A DNA stretch of 64,000 nt from Paenibacillus sp. BJ-4 (GTDB taxonomy: Bacteria; Bacillota; Bacilli; Paenibacillales; Paenibacillaceae): NCBI RefSeq assembly GCF_020404765.1, contig NZ_JAIVEM010000140.1:372001-436000 (forward strand), read 5' to 3'. Positions 1-9,022 of the stretch are shown here, piece after piece. A model generated the notes under the pieces. It worked only from the letters and a program-made list of their open reading frames with translations. It was not told the DNA's origin and made no database searches. Numbering within the stretch: the first letter of the stretch is position 1; every line of letters starts with the position of its first letter. The translations under genes and the position numbers were made by a program.

Positions 1-37
1 CAATAATCCAGCTCTCCTGACATTTAGCGACTAATAA

Positions 38-1114
38 TTATGATTTTGCCAATTCTACCCGATTACGCCCTGACCGTTTAGCCTCATACAGAGCGTCATC
101 CACTTTCTCCAATAATTTATCCGCTGCAATGGTAGGAAAACTGCCTGCTCCGATAGATACCGTCAGAGGAACAATGGTTCCGTCATTTAGTTGAAAGGGG
201 CCCTTTTCCACGGCTTTTCGTATCCTTTCGGCAAAGCTTGCGGCCGTCTGGCTGTCGCAATTTCCAATCAGAATGGCAAATTCCTCCCCGCCTTTACGGG
301 AGGGGTATGCCCTCCTTGTAGACTCCCGGTTTAACAAAATTCCCAACTGGCTTAAGACGGTGTCTCCGTTCAAATGACCATACGTATCATTGATTTTTTT
401 AAAGTGGTCAATATCCAGCATCACGAGTCCAAAGGGTTGTTTTGTAGCCCTGGAAATATGAAAGACCTCTTCAAACAACGCATCGAAAGCACGCGGACTG
501 TATAATCCGGTTAAATGATCTCGGTTTGCAGCCTCTTCCAGCAGGTGAATGGCCCGTTCTGTTTTTTTGATATGGTGCATCATAAAATAGGTGAACAAGC
601 CGCCAAGCATCTTAATGGCTGTGAATATGATAATAATTTCAGCACTGGGAGGACTAGCCACATAGAGAGTAGCTAACAGCGACACAACAGCTGATACAAG
701 CACAGCTGACATCCATTTGCCGAGCGTTAGGCTTTTTTCTCGAATAAAGATAAGTGAAATGGCCAGGGTCATGAAGCAATTGACAGTAGCAGCAAGAGAA
801 ACATCTGTCCAACCACCGGTGATGTAAATACGGTACAGGCTTATGATCAGCGTGGTCAGCAGACCAGATACCGGTCCTCCCATATAAACAGATATGATAA
901 TAGCCAATTGACGCAGGTCGACCACAAAATTCCCGCGGATCCATAAGCCGGTCATCATTAACAGAATGCCAAACAGGCCCAGCATTAAACCGTTCATTAC
1001 CCGATAAAGGAGTGCATGTTTTTCCAGGTAACGTTCATATTTTCGGGAAAGTAAATTTCCAAAGAATAAGAAGCTCGTTAATAATGCAAAATTGTTAATT
1101 AATTCTTTTACCAT
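38..1114 (-). CDS. Membrane-bound diguanylate cyclase (5TM sensor + GGDEF)
   Basis: Predicted to make cyclic di-GMP from two GTP at the cytoplasmic membrane. The 358-residue protein has an N-terminal block of about five to six hydrophobic helices (residues 10-190) of the 5TM receptor type, followed by a GGDEF domain (about 200-355). The active-site loop reads GGEEF, the standard active variant, and a DxDHFKxINDxYGH metal/nucleotide-binding segment precedes it. No RxxD-type inhibitory site is obvious just before the GGEEF. A second protein of the same architecture lies at 45769-46884. It is transcribed away from the helicase gene. The input sensed by the membrane domain is unknown. Confidence 0.93.
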   Translation of the reverse strand: MVKELINNFALLTSFLFFGNLLSRKYERYLEKHALLYRVMNGLMLGLFGILLMMTGLWIRGNFVVDLRQLAIIISVYMGGPVSGLLTTLIISLYRIYITGGWTDVSLAATVNCFMTLAISLIFIREKSLTLGKWMSAVLVSAVVSLLATLYVASPPSAEIIIIFTAIKMLGGLFTYFMMHHIKKTERAIHLLEEAANRDHLTGLYSPRAFDALFEEVFHISRATKQPFGLVMLDIDHFKKINDTYGHLNGDTVLSQLGILLNRESTRRAYPSRKGGEEFAILIGNCDSQTAASFAERIRKAVEKGPFQLNDGTIVPLTVSIGAGSFPTIAADKLLEKVDDALYEAKRSGRNRVELAKS

Positions 1115-1300
1115 ATCCCTGTCCTTTATGCTGTAATGTGGGTAGTATCATTGAAAAGTAAAGTAAAAAGCCTCGTTTCTATATTTCGGTAAAAAGCAGG
1201 CATGAATGAATACCAATTGATACAAACGATTCTTATGTCCCTTACGTTTCATTTATCTACATGTTACAGTGAAAGAACTATGACCAGAACGGGTGATCGT

Positions 1301-3661
1301 ATGAAGGAACCAATTCACATATCGGTGCGTCCGCTTGTGGAATATGTGCATCGGAGTGGCAGCATTCACAGTGGTTTTCGCTCGAACAGCAGTATGCTGG
1401 AAGGAACTCGCGTGCATCAGGTGATCCAGAAAGGCTATAAGGAGCATGATCGCAAAGAGGTATATTTGCGCACGGAAATTCCTTACCAGGACGCATTGTT
1501 TATGATCGAAGGCCGCTGTGACGGCTTGATTGAGCTTGATGGTGTATGGACGGTTGATGAGATCAAATCGATATCTCATCCCCTTGAAGATATTCAGGGG
1601 GATGGTCAACTCGTACATTGGGCGCAAGCGTTCTTATACGCTTATATGATTGCTCGTGAAGAGCAGCATCATTCCATGCAGGTTCAGCTTACTTATGTAC
1701 AGGCACATGGTGAAGACATTCGCCGATTTAGACGGGAGCTATCCTTTGCAGAGCTGGAGTCTTTTGCACAGGAGATGATTGCCGGCTATGCACCGTATGC
1801 ATTCCTGCTGAGAGCGCATGCGGAGCAGCGGGATGCCAGTATTGCCACGTTGGACTTTCCATTTGACACGTATCGTTCAGGCCAGCGAACTCTCGCGGGT
1901 TCGGTGTACAAAACGATTGCTGAAGGAGTCAGCCTGTTTGCCAAAGCCCCTACGGGTATTGGTAAAACGATATCCACCTTATTTCCTGCAATCAAGGCCA
2001 TCGGCGAAGGGCTGGTAAGCCGAGTATATTATGTGACAGCCCGTACCACGACCCGCGCAGCCGCAGAAGAAGCGTATGCCAAAATGCAGACGCAAGGGCT
2101 GCATATGCATGTGGTGACTTTGACGGCAAAGGACAAAATTTGCTTCAAGGATGAAAATGATTGTGATGCCGGAGCATGCAGCATGTGCGAAGGCTATTAT
2201 GACCGAATCAACGGTGCGGTGTCCGATATTTTGGCGAATGAGACATTAATGACTCGGACGGTGATTGAGCATTATGCGCGCAAGCATAGGGTATGCCCCT
2301 TTGAATTTTCACTGGATGTGGCGTATGCCTCGGATGGTATAATCAGTGATTATAACTATGTTTTTGATCCGCGTATTTCTCTGAAGAGATTGCTTGAGGA
2401 ACACAAGCGAAAAGGTGTTGTATTGGTGGACGAGGCGCATAATCTGGTGGAACGCGGCCGGGATATGTTTTCGGCGGATATGCTGAAATCGCCTTTTTTG
2501 GAGCTGAAAAGGGAGTTTAAACTGCTCAGCCCGGAGATTGCCGCCGCTGCGAGCGCAGTGAACGCGCATATGATTACGCTGCGCAAACGGTACGCAGATA
2601 CAGGAAAAGCAGTAGAGACATCCTCGCCGCAAGAGATGCTGGAGCTATTGACGCCCTTTGTGGAAGCAGCCGAGCGTGAACTGGTGGCGGGGGGCGGTGT
2701 GAGCGATGCCCATCGTGCAAGCAGTACGGGAGCGGCTTATGCATTGCTTCTGGAAACGTACTTTGCCGCTCAAAATATGCTGCGAATTGCCGCTTTGTAC
2801 GATGAACGCTACGTTACCTATATTGAAGCGGGACGCAGTGAAGTGCGGGTCAAGCTATTCTGCCTCGATCCTTCGCACTTGCTCGGACAGGCTATCAAGG
2901 GCTATCGCTCAGCTATTTACTTCTCGGCAACGTTGGCGCCGCTTGCTTATTACCGAGACATGCTGGGAGCGAAGGAGGAGGACTATACGTTGCAGGTTCC
3001 TTCTCCCTTCTATCAGGAGCAATGGGATGTACGTCTGTTGCCGCTCTCCATCCGGTATCGGGATCGTGAGCGCTCGAAGGGAGCGATTGTAGACATGCTG
3101 GCTGGCCTGGCAGAGGAGCGTAAGGGGAACATCCTCGTGTTTTTCCCGTCCTATCCGTATCTGCGTGAGGTATACGAGGAGTTTATGAGTCGGGACGTGC
3201 TCGCAGATACGCTGGTGCAAAGTCCAGGTATGACCGAGCCGGAGCGCGATCGCTTTCTGGAGGCATTCCAGCCTGGACAGGAGCGCACCTTGCTCGGCTT
3301 TGCTGTGCTGGGTGGTGTATTTGCCGAAGGGATCGATTTACCGGGGGATCGCTTGAATGGGGTTGTGGTTGTCGGCGTTGGATTGCCACAAATTGGAGCG
3401 GAACGGGATGTGCTGCGGGAATACTTTTCGGAGCAAGGACGGAATGGCTTTAACTATGCGTATGTATATCCTGGAATGAATAAGGTTCTGCAGGCAGGGG
3501 GCAGACTTATCCGCACAGAACAGGACGAAGGCCTGCTGGTTCTGGTAGATGATCGATTTGCCAAGGAGCCGTATGCTTCTTTGCTGCCAGAGGAATGGAG
3601 GAGCTATCGTTGGGTGGAACTAGCGGGATTAGGGAAGGAATGGACAGACTATGAATTTTAA
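1301..3661 (+). CDS. PD-(D/E)XK nuclease-helicase fusion, DinG/XPD-like
   Basis: Predicted ATP-dependent DNA helicase with an N-terminal nuclease-like domain, 786 residues from this start. Near residues 71-88 the spacing RCDG...VDEIK matches a PD-(D/E)XK core (Cas4/RecB-like). Walker A (APTGIGKT) is near residue 215-222 and a DEAH box near 377. Between them, near residues 280-298, four cysteines resemble the iron-sulfur cluster ligands of XPD/DinG helicases. C-terminal helicase motifs end in QAGGRLIR. The reading frame stays open upstream to 1202, but the conserved-looking N-terminus (MKEPIHISVRPL) starts at 1301. The gene overlaps the following MarR gene by 11 bases, so the two are probably co-transcribed. 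A repair role is inferred from the family. Confidence 0.9.
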   Translation: MKEPIHISVRPLVEYVHRSGSIHSGFRSNSSMLEGTRVHQVIQKGYKEHDRKEVYLRTEIPYQDALFMIEGRCDGLIELDGVWTVDEIKSISHPLEDIQGDGQLVHWAQAFLYAYMIAREEQHHSMQVQLTYVQAHGEDIRRFRRELSFAELESFAQEMIAGYAPYAFLLRAHAEQRDASIATLDFPFDTYRSGQRTLAGSVYKTIAEGVSLFAKAPTGIGKTISTLFPAIKAIGEGLVSRVYYVTARTTTRAAAEEAYAKMQTQGLHMHVVTLTAKDKICFKDENDCDAGACSMCEGYYDRINGAVSDILANETLMTRTVIEHYARKHRVCPFEFSLDVAYASDGIISDYNYVFDPRISLKRLLEEHKRKGVVLVDEAHNLVERGRDMFSADMLKSPFLELKREFKLLSPEIAAAASAVNAHMITLRKRYADTGKAVETSSPQEMLELLTPFVEAAERELVAGGGVSDAHRASSTGAAYALLLETYFAAQNMLRIAALYDERYVTYIEAGRSEVRVKLFCLDPSHLLGQAIKGYRSAIYFSATLAPLAYYRDMLGAKEEDYTLQVPSPFYQEQWDVRLLPLSIRYRDRERSKGAIVDMLAGLAEERKGNILVFFPSYPYLREVYEEFMSRDVLADTLVQSPGMTEPERDRFLEAFQPGQERTLLGFAVLGGVFAEGIDLPGDRLNGVVVVGVGLPQIGAERDVLREYFSEQGRNGFNYAYVYPGMNKVLQAGGRLIRTEQDEGLLVLVDDRFAKEPYASLLPEEWRSYRWVELAGLGKEWTDYEF

Positions 3662-4160
3662 TTTTCATAATGACTCCATACGTGGGGTGCTGCGCCGCTT
3701 TGGTCAAGAGGAGGCCGAAGTAGACCATATGGAGACTTTCGTGACTTTTGCGCGCTTGGCTAACAGTATTTTCAGAGAAATGGATACGGATCTTGCCAGG
3801 CTGGGGGCCTCACAGGGCCGAGTCATCGTCCTTAGCCTGTTACATTTTCATGCACCACATCGAATGACACCATCGGAGCTGGCTGAAAAGGCTGATGTCA
3901 CACGGGGAACCATGACAGGTTTGATTGATGGGCTGGAGCGGGATAATATGATCGAACGTGTGGCTCACGAAAGTGACGGACGGATGGTGGCCATCGGGTT
4001 AAAGGAGGCCGGACGAGAGCTGCTGAGGACGGTAGGTCCGTATTACACGAAGTTGATCGGATCATGTATGTCTGAGTTTACGGCACAGGATCATGAGACC
4101 ATGAAGACCTTGCTTGGGAAAATGAAAAGCGGTTTTGAGCGATCTTTGCCAGAATGCTGA
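3651..4160 (+). CDS. MarR family transcriptional regulator
   Basis: Predicted winged-helix DNA-binding regulator of 169 residues, acting as a dimer. The central segment (about 75-125: MTPSELAEKADVTRGTMTGLIDGLERDNMIERV) is a typical MarR recognition helix plus wing, followed by a DGR-containing wing loop. The N-terminal 25 residues before the dimerisation helix are longer than in minimal MarR proteins. The start overlaps the 3' end of the nuclease-helicase gene and a weak purine-rich site lies inside that gene, which suggests translational coupling. Ligand and targets cannot be read from the sequence. Confidence 0.9.
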   Translation: MNFNFHNDSIRGVLRRFGQEEAEVDHMETFVTFARLANSIFREMDTDLARLGASQGRVIVLSLLHFHAPHRMTPSELAEKADVTRGTMTGLIDGLERDNMIERVAHESDGRMVAIGLKEAGRELLRTVGPYYTKLIGSCMSEFTAQDHETMKTLLGKMKSGFERSLPEC

Positions 4161-4198
4161 ATTCCTGGTTTTAGGGGACAAGGAATAGGGGAGATAAT

Positions 4199-4807
4199 AT
4201 GTTCTTTTATACAGATGAGGTCTATGAAAACCGTGATTTTGGCTCGATGGATGCCAGAGAAGGCGAGTGGACGAATTGTAATTTTACCCGATGCCGTTTT
4301 CGGGGGGTGGAGATGAATGAGTCGCTCATGGAAGGCTGTACTTTTGTGGACTGTGATTTTACCGGTGCCGTTCTGAATGCTTCTCATTACAAGGAGTCTG
4401 CTTTTACGAATTGTCTATTCACCAGTACCAATCTGTTTGTAGCCCGGTTTGATCATTGCAAGCTGGTCGGCTCAGATTTTGCGGGGGCCAATATGGACGG
4501 GATCACGATTACAGGTGGAGACTGGTCATATACGAACTTGCGTCATGCAGATTTGAGGAGGCAGGATTTGCGAAAAATACGGTTCAAGGAAGCAGATTTG
4601 TCTGAATGTAATCTGGAAAAGGCGGATTTACGCGAAGCAGATCTTACCCAGGCAAGACTGCATAAGGCGCATCTTCAGGGAACGGACCTGCGTGGTGCAA
4701 AGATGGATGGTGTGAATTTTAAAGATTTAAACATCACCGGAGCCAAACTGGATATCCAGCAGGCTGTAGCGGTGGCTCGCTCCTATGGAGCAAAGGTGGA
4801 AGGTTAA
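4199..4807 (+). CDS. Pentapeptide-repeat protein
   Basis: 202-residue soluble protein built largely from A(D/N)LxX pentapeptide repeats, clearest in the second half (for example ADLRRQDLRKIRFKEADLS, then ADLREADL, TDLRGAKM). Such repeats fold as a right-handed quadrilateral beta-helix. Some relatives (Qnr, MfpA) mimic DNA and bind gyrase, but nothing here shows that role. The first half has a looser C/F-rich repeat pattern (FTRCRFRGVEM, FVDCDFTG), as in Qnr-like proteins. It follows the MarR gene by 38 bases in the same direction with an AGGGGAGA ribosome site, so it may belong to the same transcription unit. Quinolone protection is only a possibility. Confidence 0.85.
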   Translation: MFFYTDEVYENRDFGSMDAREGEWTNCNFTRCRFRGVEMNESLMEGCTFVDCDFTGAVLNASHYKESAFTNCLFTSTNLFVARFDHCKLVGSDFAGANMDGITITGGDWSYTNLRHADLRRQDLRKIRFKEADLSECNLEKADLREADLTQARLHKAHLQGTDLRGAKMDGVNFKDLNITGAKLDIQQAVAVARSYGAKVEG

Positions 4808-4873
4808 AAATACAGGGACATCACAGAAGCCGAATCCCTCTGTAATGTCCTGTGCTGGTAGAATGGGTATATA

Positions 4874-5485
4874 CTAGGATTTGGGATTTTTATCTCTATT
4901 AGCGGGGGGCAGCAGTGGTATCGCTGCTTCCGGGTCCCGGTTTGGCAACTGCGCTATTCCTACAGGTTCTAAAGGCTGCTCTGGAACCGTCCAGTTGCGT
5001 GCAGTGTCTGCAGCAGTCTGCTGCTCCAGCAGACGCTTGGCTACTTCGTAGCATTCATCGACATGTCGATTGCCGATGGCGCGCATTGCAGTAAAGCCAA
5101 GCGCTGCGGCCAATCCTTGTCCCAGTAGAGGCACAAACTTGCTAACCTGCTTCGTAGCGATACGAATGCCCATCTTTTGCAAAATCCGCACGATGGCCTC
5201 TCGGGTAATGATTCGTCCGATCAGCTTGCTGCCAACGGAGGTGATAAAACCATATATCATGGATTTTGTTTCTGCATCCAGACCCTCTAACTGCTTGTCG
5301 GATAATCCGAATTTTTCGTTGATAGCAGGCAGCAACTGCATCAAAATGCCAACATCAGCAAGAACGTCAGCCCCTGGAATCGGAACCAGCACCGCTCCTC
5401 CCGAAGCTGCGGCCCTTTTCGTCACCATGGATTTGCACTCCTTACGGACCTGCTCCAGCTCTTCTATTGTTCGGGCTCTCATCAT
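4874..5485 (-). CDS. Hydrophobic helical protein, DUF697/EcsC-like
   Basis: 203-residue protein of uncertain function. Residues about 20-150 are glycine- and alanine-rich hydrophobic helices: a GGAVLVPIPGADVLADVGI segment, then helices ending at GQGLAAALGFTAMRAIGN. This pattern resembles DUF697/EcsC-type membrane-associated domains. The C-terminal 40 residues are proline-rich and polar. The start at 5485 was chosen because AAGGAGAG lies just upstream; the open frame continues to 5575 without a good ribosome site. It is convergent with the pentapeptide gene. No catalytic motif is visible. Confidence 0.6.
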   Translation of the reverse strand: MMRARTIEELEQVRKECKSMVTKRAAASGGAVLVPIPGADVLADVGILMQLLPAINEKFGLSDKQLEGLDAETKSMIYGFITSVGSKLIGRIITREAIVRILQKMGIRIATKQVSKFVPLLGQGLAAALGFTAMRAIGNRHVDECYEVAKRLLEQQTAADTARNWTVPEQPLEPVGIAQLPNRDPEAAIPLLPPANRDKNPKS

Positions 5486-5573
5486 GCATCTCTCCTTTGT
5501 ACGTTTCCGAATGAGACCTATGATTCTATCATTTATTACACGCATAACTACCTTTCTTAAGCACGGAGCAAGC

Positions 5574-5632
5574 AAAAAAATTCCCTTATCCAGTAATAGA
5601 ACCGTAGAAGTGGTCTGTCGCTAGATAAGGAA
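5574..5632 (-). terminator. Rho-independent terminator after the Spo0E-like gene
   Basis: On the minus strand an inverted repeat (CTTATCTAG-type arm at about 5621-5632, partner at 5581-5593) is followed by seven T residues (plus-strand A run 5574-5580). It sits downstream of the Spo0E-like gene and just upstream of the DUF697-like gene. Confidence 0.6.
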
Positions 5633-5692
5633 ACGGGCGCTTTATATATGAATAGACCCTAAGAGGGATTCTGTGACGGAGAGAAAGAGGCA

Positions 5693-5869
5693 TTAGTTGC
5701 CCTTTTTTTTCTGTTGAGCAAGGACTACATAATGATCCAGACGTTGACTTAACTCTACAATGGAAGGGTCGGTAAGGGTGGCATATTGTGCCTTTGAAAT
5801 AAGCTCTCTGCGCAATTCTTCAATAATGGCATGTAAACCATCTCCGACTGCATTCAGCTTGGATACCAT
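5693..5869 (-). CDS. Spo0E-like aspartyl-phosphate phosphatase
   Basis: Small 58-residue two-helix protein with the Spo0E signature in its second helix (SQRLDHYV, compare SQxLDxxI). Family members dephosphorylate Spo0A-P and so delay sporulation. The acidic/hydroxylated motif with the key S-x-x-L-D is intact. The ATG at 5869 has AGAAGG eight bases upstream; an alternative GTG lies at 5878. The gene is followed by a minus-strand hairpin terminator. Assignment to the family is good; its particular target is inferred. Confidence 0.8.
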   Translation of the reverse strand: MVSKLNAVGDGLHAIIEELRRELISKAQYATLTDPSIVELSQRLDHYVVLAQQKKKGN

Positions 5870-6073
5870 AGGCTGCACCTTCTTCCCTGCTGATTATTAG
5901 ATTATAAAAGTAATTGCATAAAATTTGAATTATACATGATTGGTAAATATATGTATTTTTAACCATTCTAAATCACTATAGTACATTTACTCCTGTGCAG
6001 CGATCAGGCATAATGAAGAATGATGCCGACAAGAACAAGCCTGTTTTACGGGGATAAAGGAAGGAAGAGACAG

Positions 6074-7030
6074 ATGAGTCAGACAAACGTTTATTTTAAT
6101 CATGATGGTGGAGTAGATGATCTGGTATCCCTGTTTATGCTGCTTCAGATGGAGCAGGTTCATTTGACTGGAGTATCCGTTATTCCAGCGGATGGCTACC
6201 TGGAGCCTGCAACGGACGCCAGCCGTAAAATTATTGATCGTTTTGGACAAAATAAAGGGCCTGTGGAAGTTGCAAAATCCAATTCACGCGGTAAAAATCC
6301 ATTTCCTGCCGCTTGGCGTATACATTCCTTCTATGTGGATGCATTACCGGTGCTGAATGAATCGGGGCGCATGGAAGCGCCGCTTTCGTCCCTGCCGGCT
6401 CATCAGCATCTGATCGAAAAGGTACGTGGGGCCGAAGGTAAAACGCTGTTGCTGTTTACCGGACCGCTGACCGATCTGGCACGCGCGCTGGATGAGGCAC
6501 CGGACATTGAAGCCAAGATTGATAAGCTGGTATGGATGGGCGGCACCTTTGAAAAAGGGAATGTAGAGGAGCCGGAGCATGACGGTACAGCAGAGTGGAA
6601 TGTGTTCTGGGACCCGGAAGCGGCTTACCGTGTCTGGCAAAGCGGCATTACGATTGATCTGGTGGCGCTGGAAAGCACAAGCAAAGTGCCATTAACGCCA
6701 GCCGTGCGCAATCGTTGGGCTGCCGAGCGCCGCTATGAGGGCGTGGATTTCCTGGGCAACTGCTACGCAGGCTGTCCGCCGCTCGTTTATAGTGAAACGA
6801 ATTCAACATACTTTCTGTGGGATGTTCTGACCACTGCATCTGTCGGACGCCCGGACATTGTCAAGAAAAAGACGGTGCATTGCAGCGTCATCGCTGAAGG
6901 TCCAAGCCAAGGCAGAACGGTGGAGCAAGCAGAAGGTCGTCCTGTGAACCTGGTATATGATACAGACCCGGAAGCCTTTTTTACGTATATGACGGATTTG
7001 GCCAAGCTGGCTGCTCCCAAACGCTACTAA
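6074..7030 (+). CDS. Inosine/uridine-preferring nucleoside hydrolase
   Basis: 318-residue enzyme predicted to hydrolyse the N-glycosidic bond of nucleosides, giving ribose and free base. The N-terminal calcium-binding motif, usually DxDxGxDD, reads NHDGGVDD here, so the first aspartate is replaced by Asn-His; this departs from the consensus. The central LLFTGPLTDLA and WMGGTF segments are typical. A C-terminal DTDPEAFF segment is present. The start at 6074 follows AAGGAAGAGACAG. It stands alone, closed by a strong terminator, and is distinct from the operon-linked paralog at 24249-25178, which keeps DVDTGIDD. Substrate is unknown. Confidence 0.9.
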   Translation: MSQTNVYFNHDGGVDDLVSLFMLLQMEQVHLTGVSVIPADGYLEPATDASRKIIDRFGQNKGPVEVAKSNSRGKNPFPAAWRIHSFYVDALPVLNESGRMEAPLSSLPAHQHLIEKVRGAEGKTLLLFTGPLTDLARALDEAPDIEAKIDKLVWMGGTFEKGNVEEPEHDGTAEWNVFWDPEAAYRVWQSGITIDLVALESTSKVPLTPAVRNRWAAERRYEGVDFLGNCYAGCPPLVYSETNSTYFLWDVLTTASVGRPDIVKKKTVHCSVIAEGPSQGRTVEQAEGRPVNLVYDTDPEAFFTYMTDLAKLAAPKRY

Positions 7031-7096
7031 GCCTGGCTGTGTCTATGCATGCTGCTTGAAGCGACGATGCGGTTTTATTCGCCAGTCACCGTACAT

Positions 7097-7129
7097 AAAA
7101 ACCCGTGACGTTATCCGTCACGGGTTTTT
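7097..7129 (+). terminator. Rho-independent terminator after nucleoside hydrolase
   Basis: Near-perfect hairpin (ACCCGTGACG / CGTCACGGGT with a four- to five-base loop) followed by a T run. It separates the nucleoside hydrolase gene from the spike cassette that begins at 7484. The following 350 bases to 7483 are AT-rich; I see no gene in them. Confidence 0.9.
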
Positions 7130-7483
7130 ATTGCCATTGTAGGTCACATATCATCGCAAGCCAACCTCTATTCAGGCGGACTCCTCATGTTTCTTCAGTA
7201 CAGGCTGTTGTTTATTATACATGATTATTTTATTATAAACTGAGCTTTCTGCTTCGATTTACCTACTCGCTTGCGCAAACCTCCATCTCATAGGTCTAGT
7301 AAGGAGCCTTTTTTGAGAGATATGGGACATATAAATACACATTTGCGAAAATGATTAATGATTTTCGTAAATTTTCACATTTTCATTTAAAATCTCATCA
7401 TATGAAAAAAGTGTAATAAAATAGGAGGATAGTGCCAGTAATATCCTATAAATATTCTATATAATAGGTTCAGAGGTGGGATT

Positions 7484-8090
7484 ATGAATAGACTGGAAGC
7501 CCTAGAACACTTTCATAAGACCTACGCAGAAGAGGTGCTGAATCAGAAAATACACGACGTAGCGTCTTTGTATGAACAGAGAAAAGAAGAACTTATCTTA
7601 TCTTTTATTCAATCCTTTCAATTGATTTGTCAGCAAGCTAAGCATATAGAGGTGTCCAAAGCCAGAATCGGATACATTACCTACTCCATGCGGCGGACCT
7701 ATCTGATGGAGCGAAACTATAGCTATATCATCGGAGCCTATGATAGAAGCTGGTTCTTTGATCCTGGGCCATGCCAAAGGAATCTATGATGCAGGATGGG
7801 CCTTCAGCTTTTGGGGAGAACTGGAGGACGAATTAAGCCAGCTTCGAAAACCCTATATGAATAAGGTTATTCAGCCTGATGTAGAGCGCTTTGCACGTCA
7901 GGCAGTGGAGGAATTTCATCAATATATTTTGCAGCTAGCCAGGGATGCTATTGGACAGGCTGTACAAACACCGGAATTTAAGGTGCTAAGGTGCGAGGAT
8001 GATTTGGAAGTACGAATAGGGGAGTATAAAGGAATTAGTAAGGTGGTGTACTCAGCAGCCAATGGAATATTACATGATTCAGCAAGATGA
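7484..8090 (+). pseudogene. Unknown cassette protein 1, frameshifted (about 200 aa)
   Basis: First gene of the spike cassette, with AGAGGTGG upstream of the ATG. The first reading frame runs 7484-7789 (101 aa) and ends in AYDRSWFFDPGPC; the second is open from before 7740 to 8090 and continues with GIYDAGWAFSFWGELEDEL. The two join naturally if one base is gained or lost between about 7745 and 7790, giving a mostly helical protein of roughly 200 residues rich in charged residues and aromatic pairs (SWFF, GWAFSFW). No signal peptide or membrane segment is visible. Function is unknown; an adaptor or chaperone role is suggested only by position before the PAAR-like and VgrG-like genes. The frameshift may be genuine or a sequencing error. 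Confidence 0.55.
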
Positions 8091-8592
8091 CCGTATCACA
8101 GAGTATATGCATCCCGTAGAGATGAATCGCAGGCAGCTACTGGAGTGGGCAGCCAGTGCAGAGGATTCCATTTTACAATTTTATGTCTCAGGTGAGGCAG
8201 ACTATATTGATTTTATGGAGCATCCGGTATCTATTGTTTCTGAACAGCTAAAGGAAATTTTTGATAGATATCAAGCGGGATTCAGCTGGAAGCTGGTTGT
8301 TTTTGCCGATATGCAGCGAATGCAGCAGACGAGGTATTGGCTGGCTCATCCGCCTAGCCTTATGTGTTTATCACAGCTTAGTGAATATCACAGGGACGGC
8401 ACACTGAGGAAAATCATTTTAGATGAATATGCAGTGCAGAATTACAAGATTTTCAGAGTTCAGGATGCACATCATCATATCATCGTAGATCTCGATGTGG
8501 CTGAATGTATTTTGAAGTTTAATCTGACAGGCTTGAAATTACAAAAGATCGAAACAGCAGGCCCATCTATGCAAAGGAGAGTCCAAGAATGA
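8062..8592 (+). CDS. Unknown cassette protein 2, Imm11-like C-terminus
   Basis: 176-residue cytosolic-looking protein. Its last 50 residues (YKIFRVQDAHHHIIVDLDV followed by LTGLKLQKIE) recall the Imm11 family pattern, in which a FRL strand, an IVSE-like strand and a TG-F ending recur, but I cannot confirm membership. The start overlaps the preceding frame by 29 bases (an alternative ATG is at 8074), and its end overlaps the DUF4280 gene start by 4 bases. It is thus tightly coupled to the spike-tip gene. Candidate roles are an immunity protein or a loading adaptor. Confidence 0.6.
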   Translation: MEYYMIQQDDRITEYMHPVEMNRRQLLEWAASAEDSILQFYVSGEADYIDFMEHPVSIVSEQLKEIFDRYQAGFSWKLVVFADMQRMQQTRYWLAHPPSLMCLSQLSEYHRDGTLRKIILDEYAVQNYKIFRVQDAHHHIIVDLDVAECILKFNLTGLKLQKIETAGPSMQRRVQE

Positions 8593-8966
8593 GTGAGAGC
8601 TATGTAGTGGATGGAGCACAGATCCAGTGCAGCTATGGAAGTCATACGGGAAGGTTTAGTGTTTCAGCTAACAGGGGGATTAGTATTGGCGATAAACTGC
8701 AGGGGAATATTCAGGATTTTCACCCGCAGACTCATATCCCATCCTTCGGCATGTGCCGCAGTATGCATAATCCTGCAGTGGTTTCTGCTAACAGAGGTAA
8801 TTCCGGAAAAATCATTCCGCAGCCCTGCAAACCGAGTGTATCTATGCCTTGGTTGAATGGAAAAAGAGATGTATACGTAGATCAATCTCCGGCCCTTATG
8901 AGCTGCTCCACGAATTTATGCATGTGGTGCGGTAAAATTTCATTCACGACAGATGGGCAGGAATAG
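8589..8966 (+). CDS. DUF4280 / PAAR-like spike-tip protein
   Basis: 125-residue cysteine-rich protein of the DUF4280 (PAAR-like) family, predicted to cap a VgrG-type spike. Characteristic elements in order are a VVDGAQIQCSYG start, SFGMCRSMHNPAV in the middle, PQPCKPSVSMPW, and a closing ALMSCSTNLCMWCGKI. Repeated G/H/C residues would place metal at the tip. It has a GGAGAG ribosome site within the preceding gene and overlaps it by four bases. It lies 56 bases before the VgrG-like gene, the order seen in spike operons. Because no extra domain is fused, it is probably a pure tip. Confidence 0.85.
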   Translation: MSESYVVDGAQIQCSYGSHTGRFSVSANRGISIGDKLQGNIQDFHPQTHIPSFGMCRSMHNPAVVSANRGNSGKIIPQPCKPSVSMPWLNGKRDVYVDQSPALMSCSTNLCMWCGKISFTTDGQE

Positions 8967-9022
8967 CTGAGGTTGCAGAAAGTGATATCAACATCATATG
9001 AAAGACTAATGGGGGGAGCAAG

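Noticed and set aside
4199..4807. Qnr quinolone-resistance protein
   Set aside because: Pentapeptide repeats alone do not establish gyrase protection.
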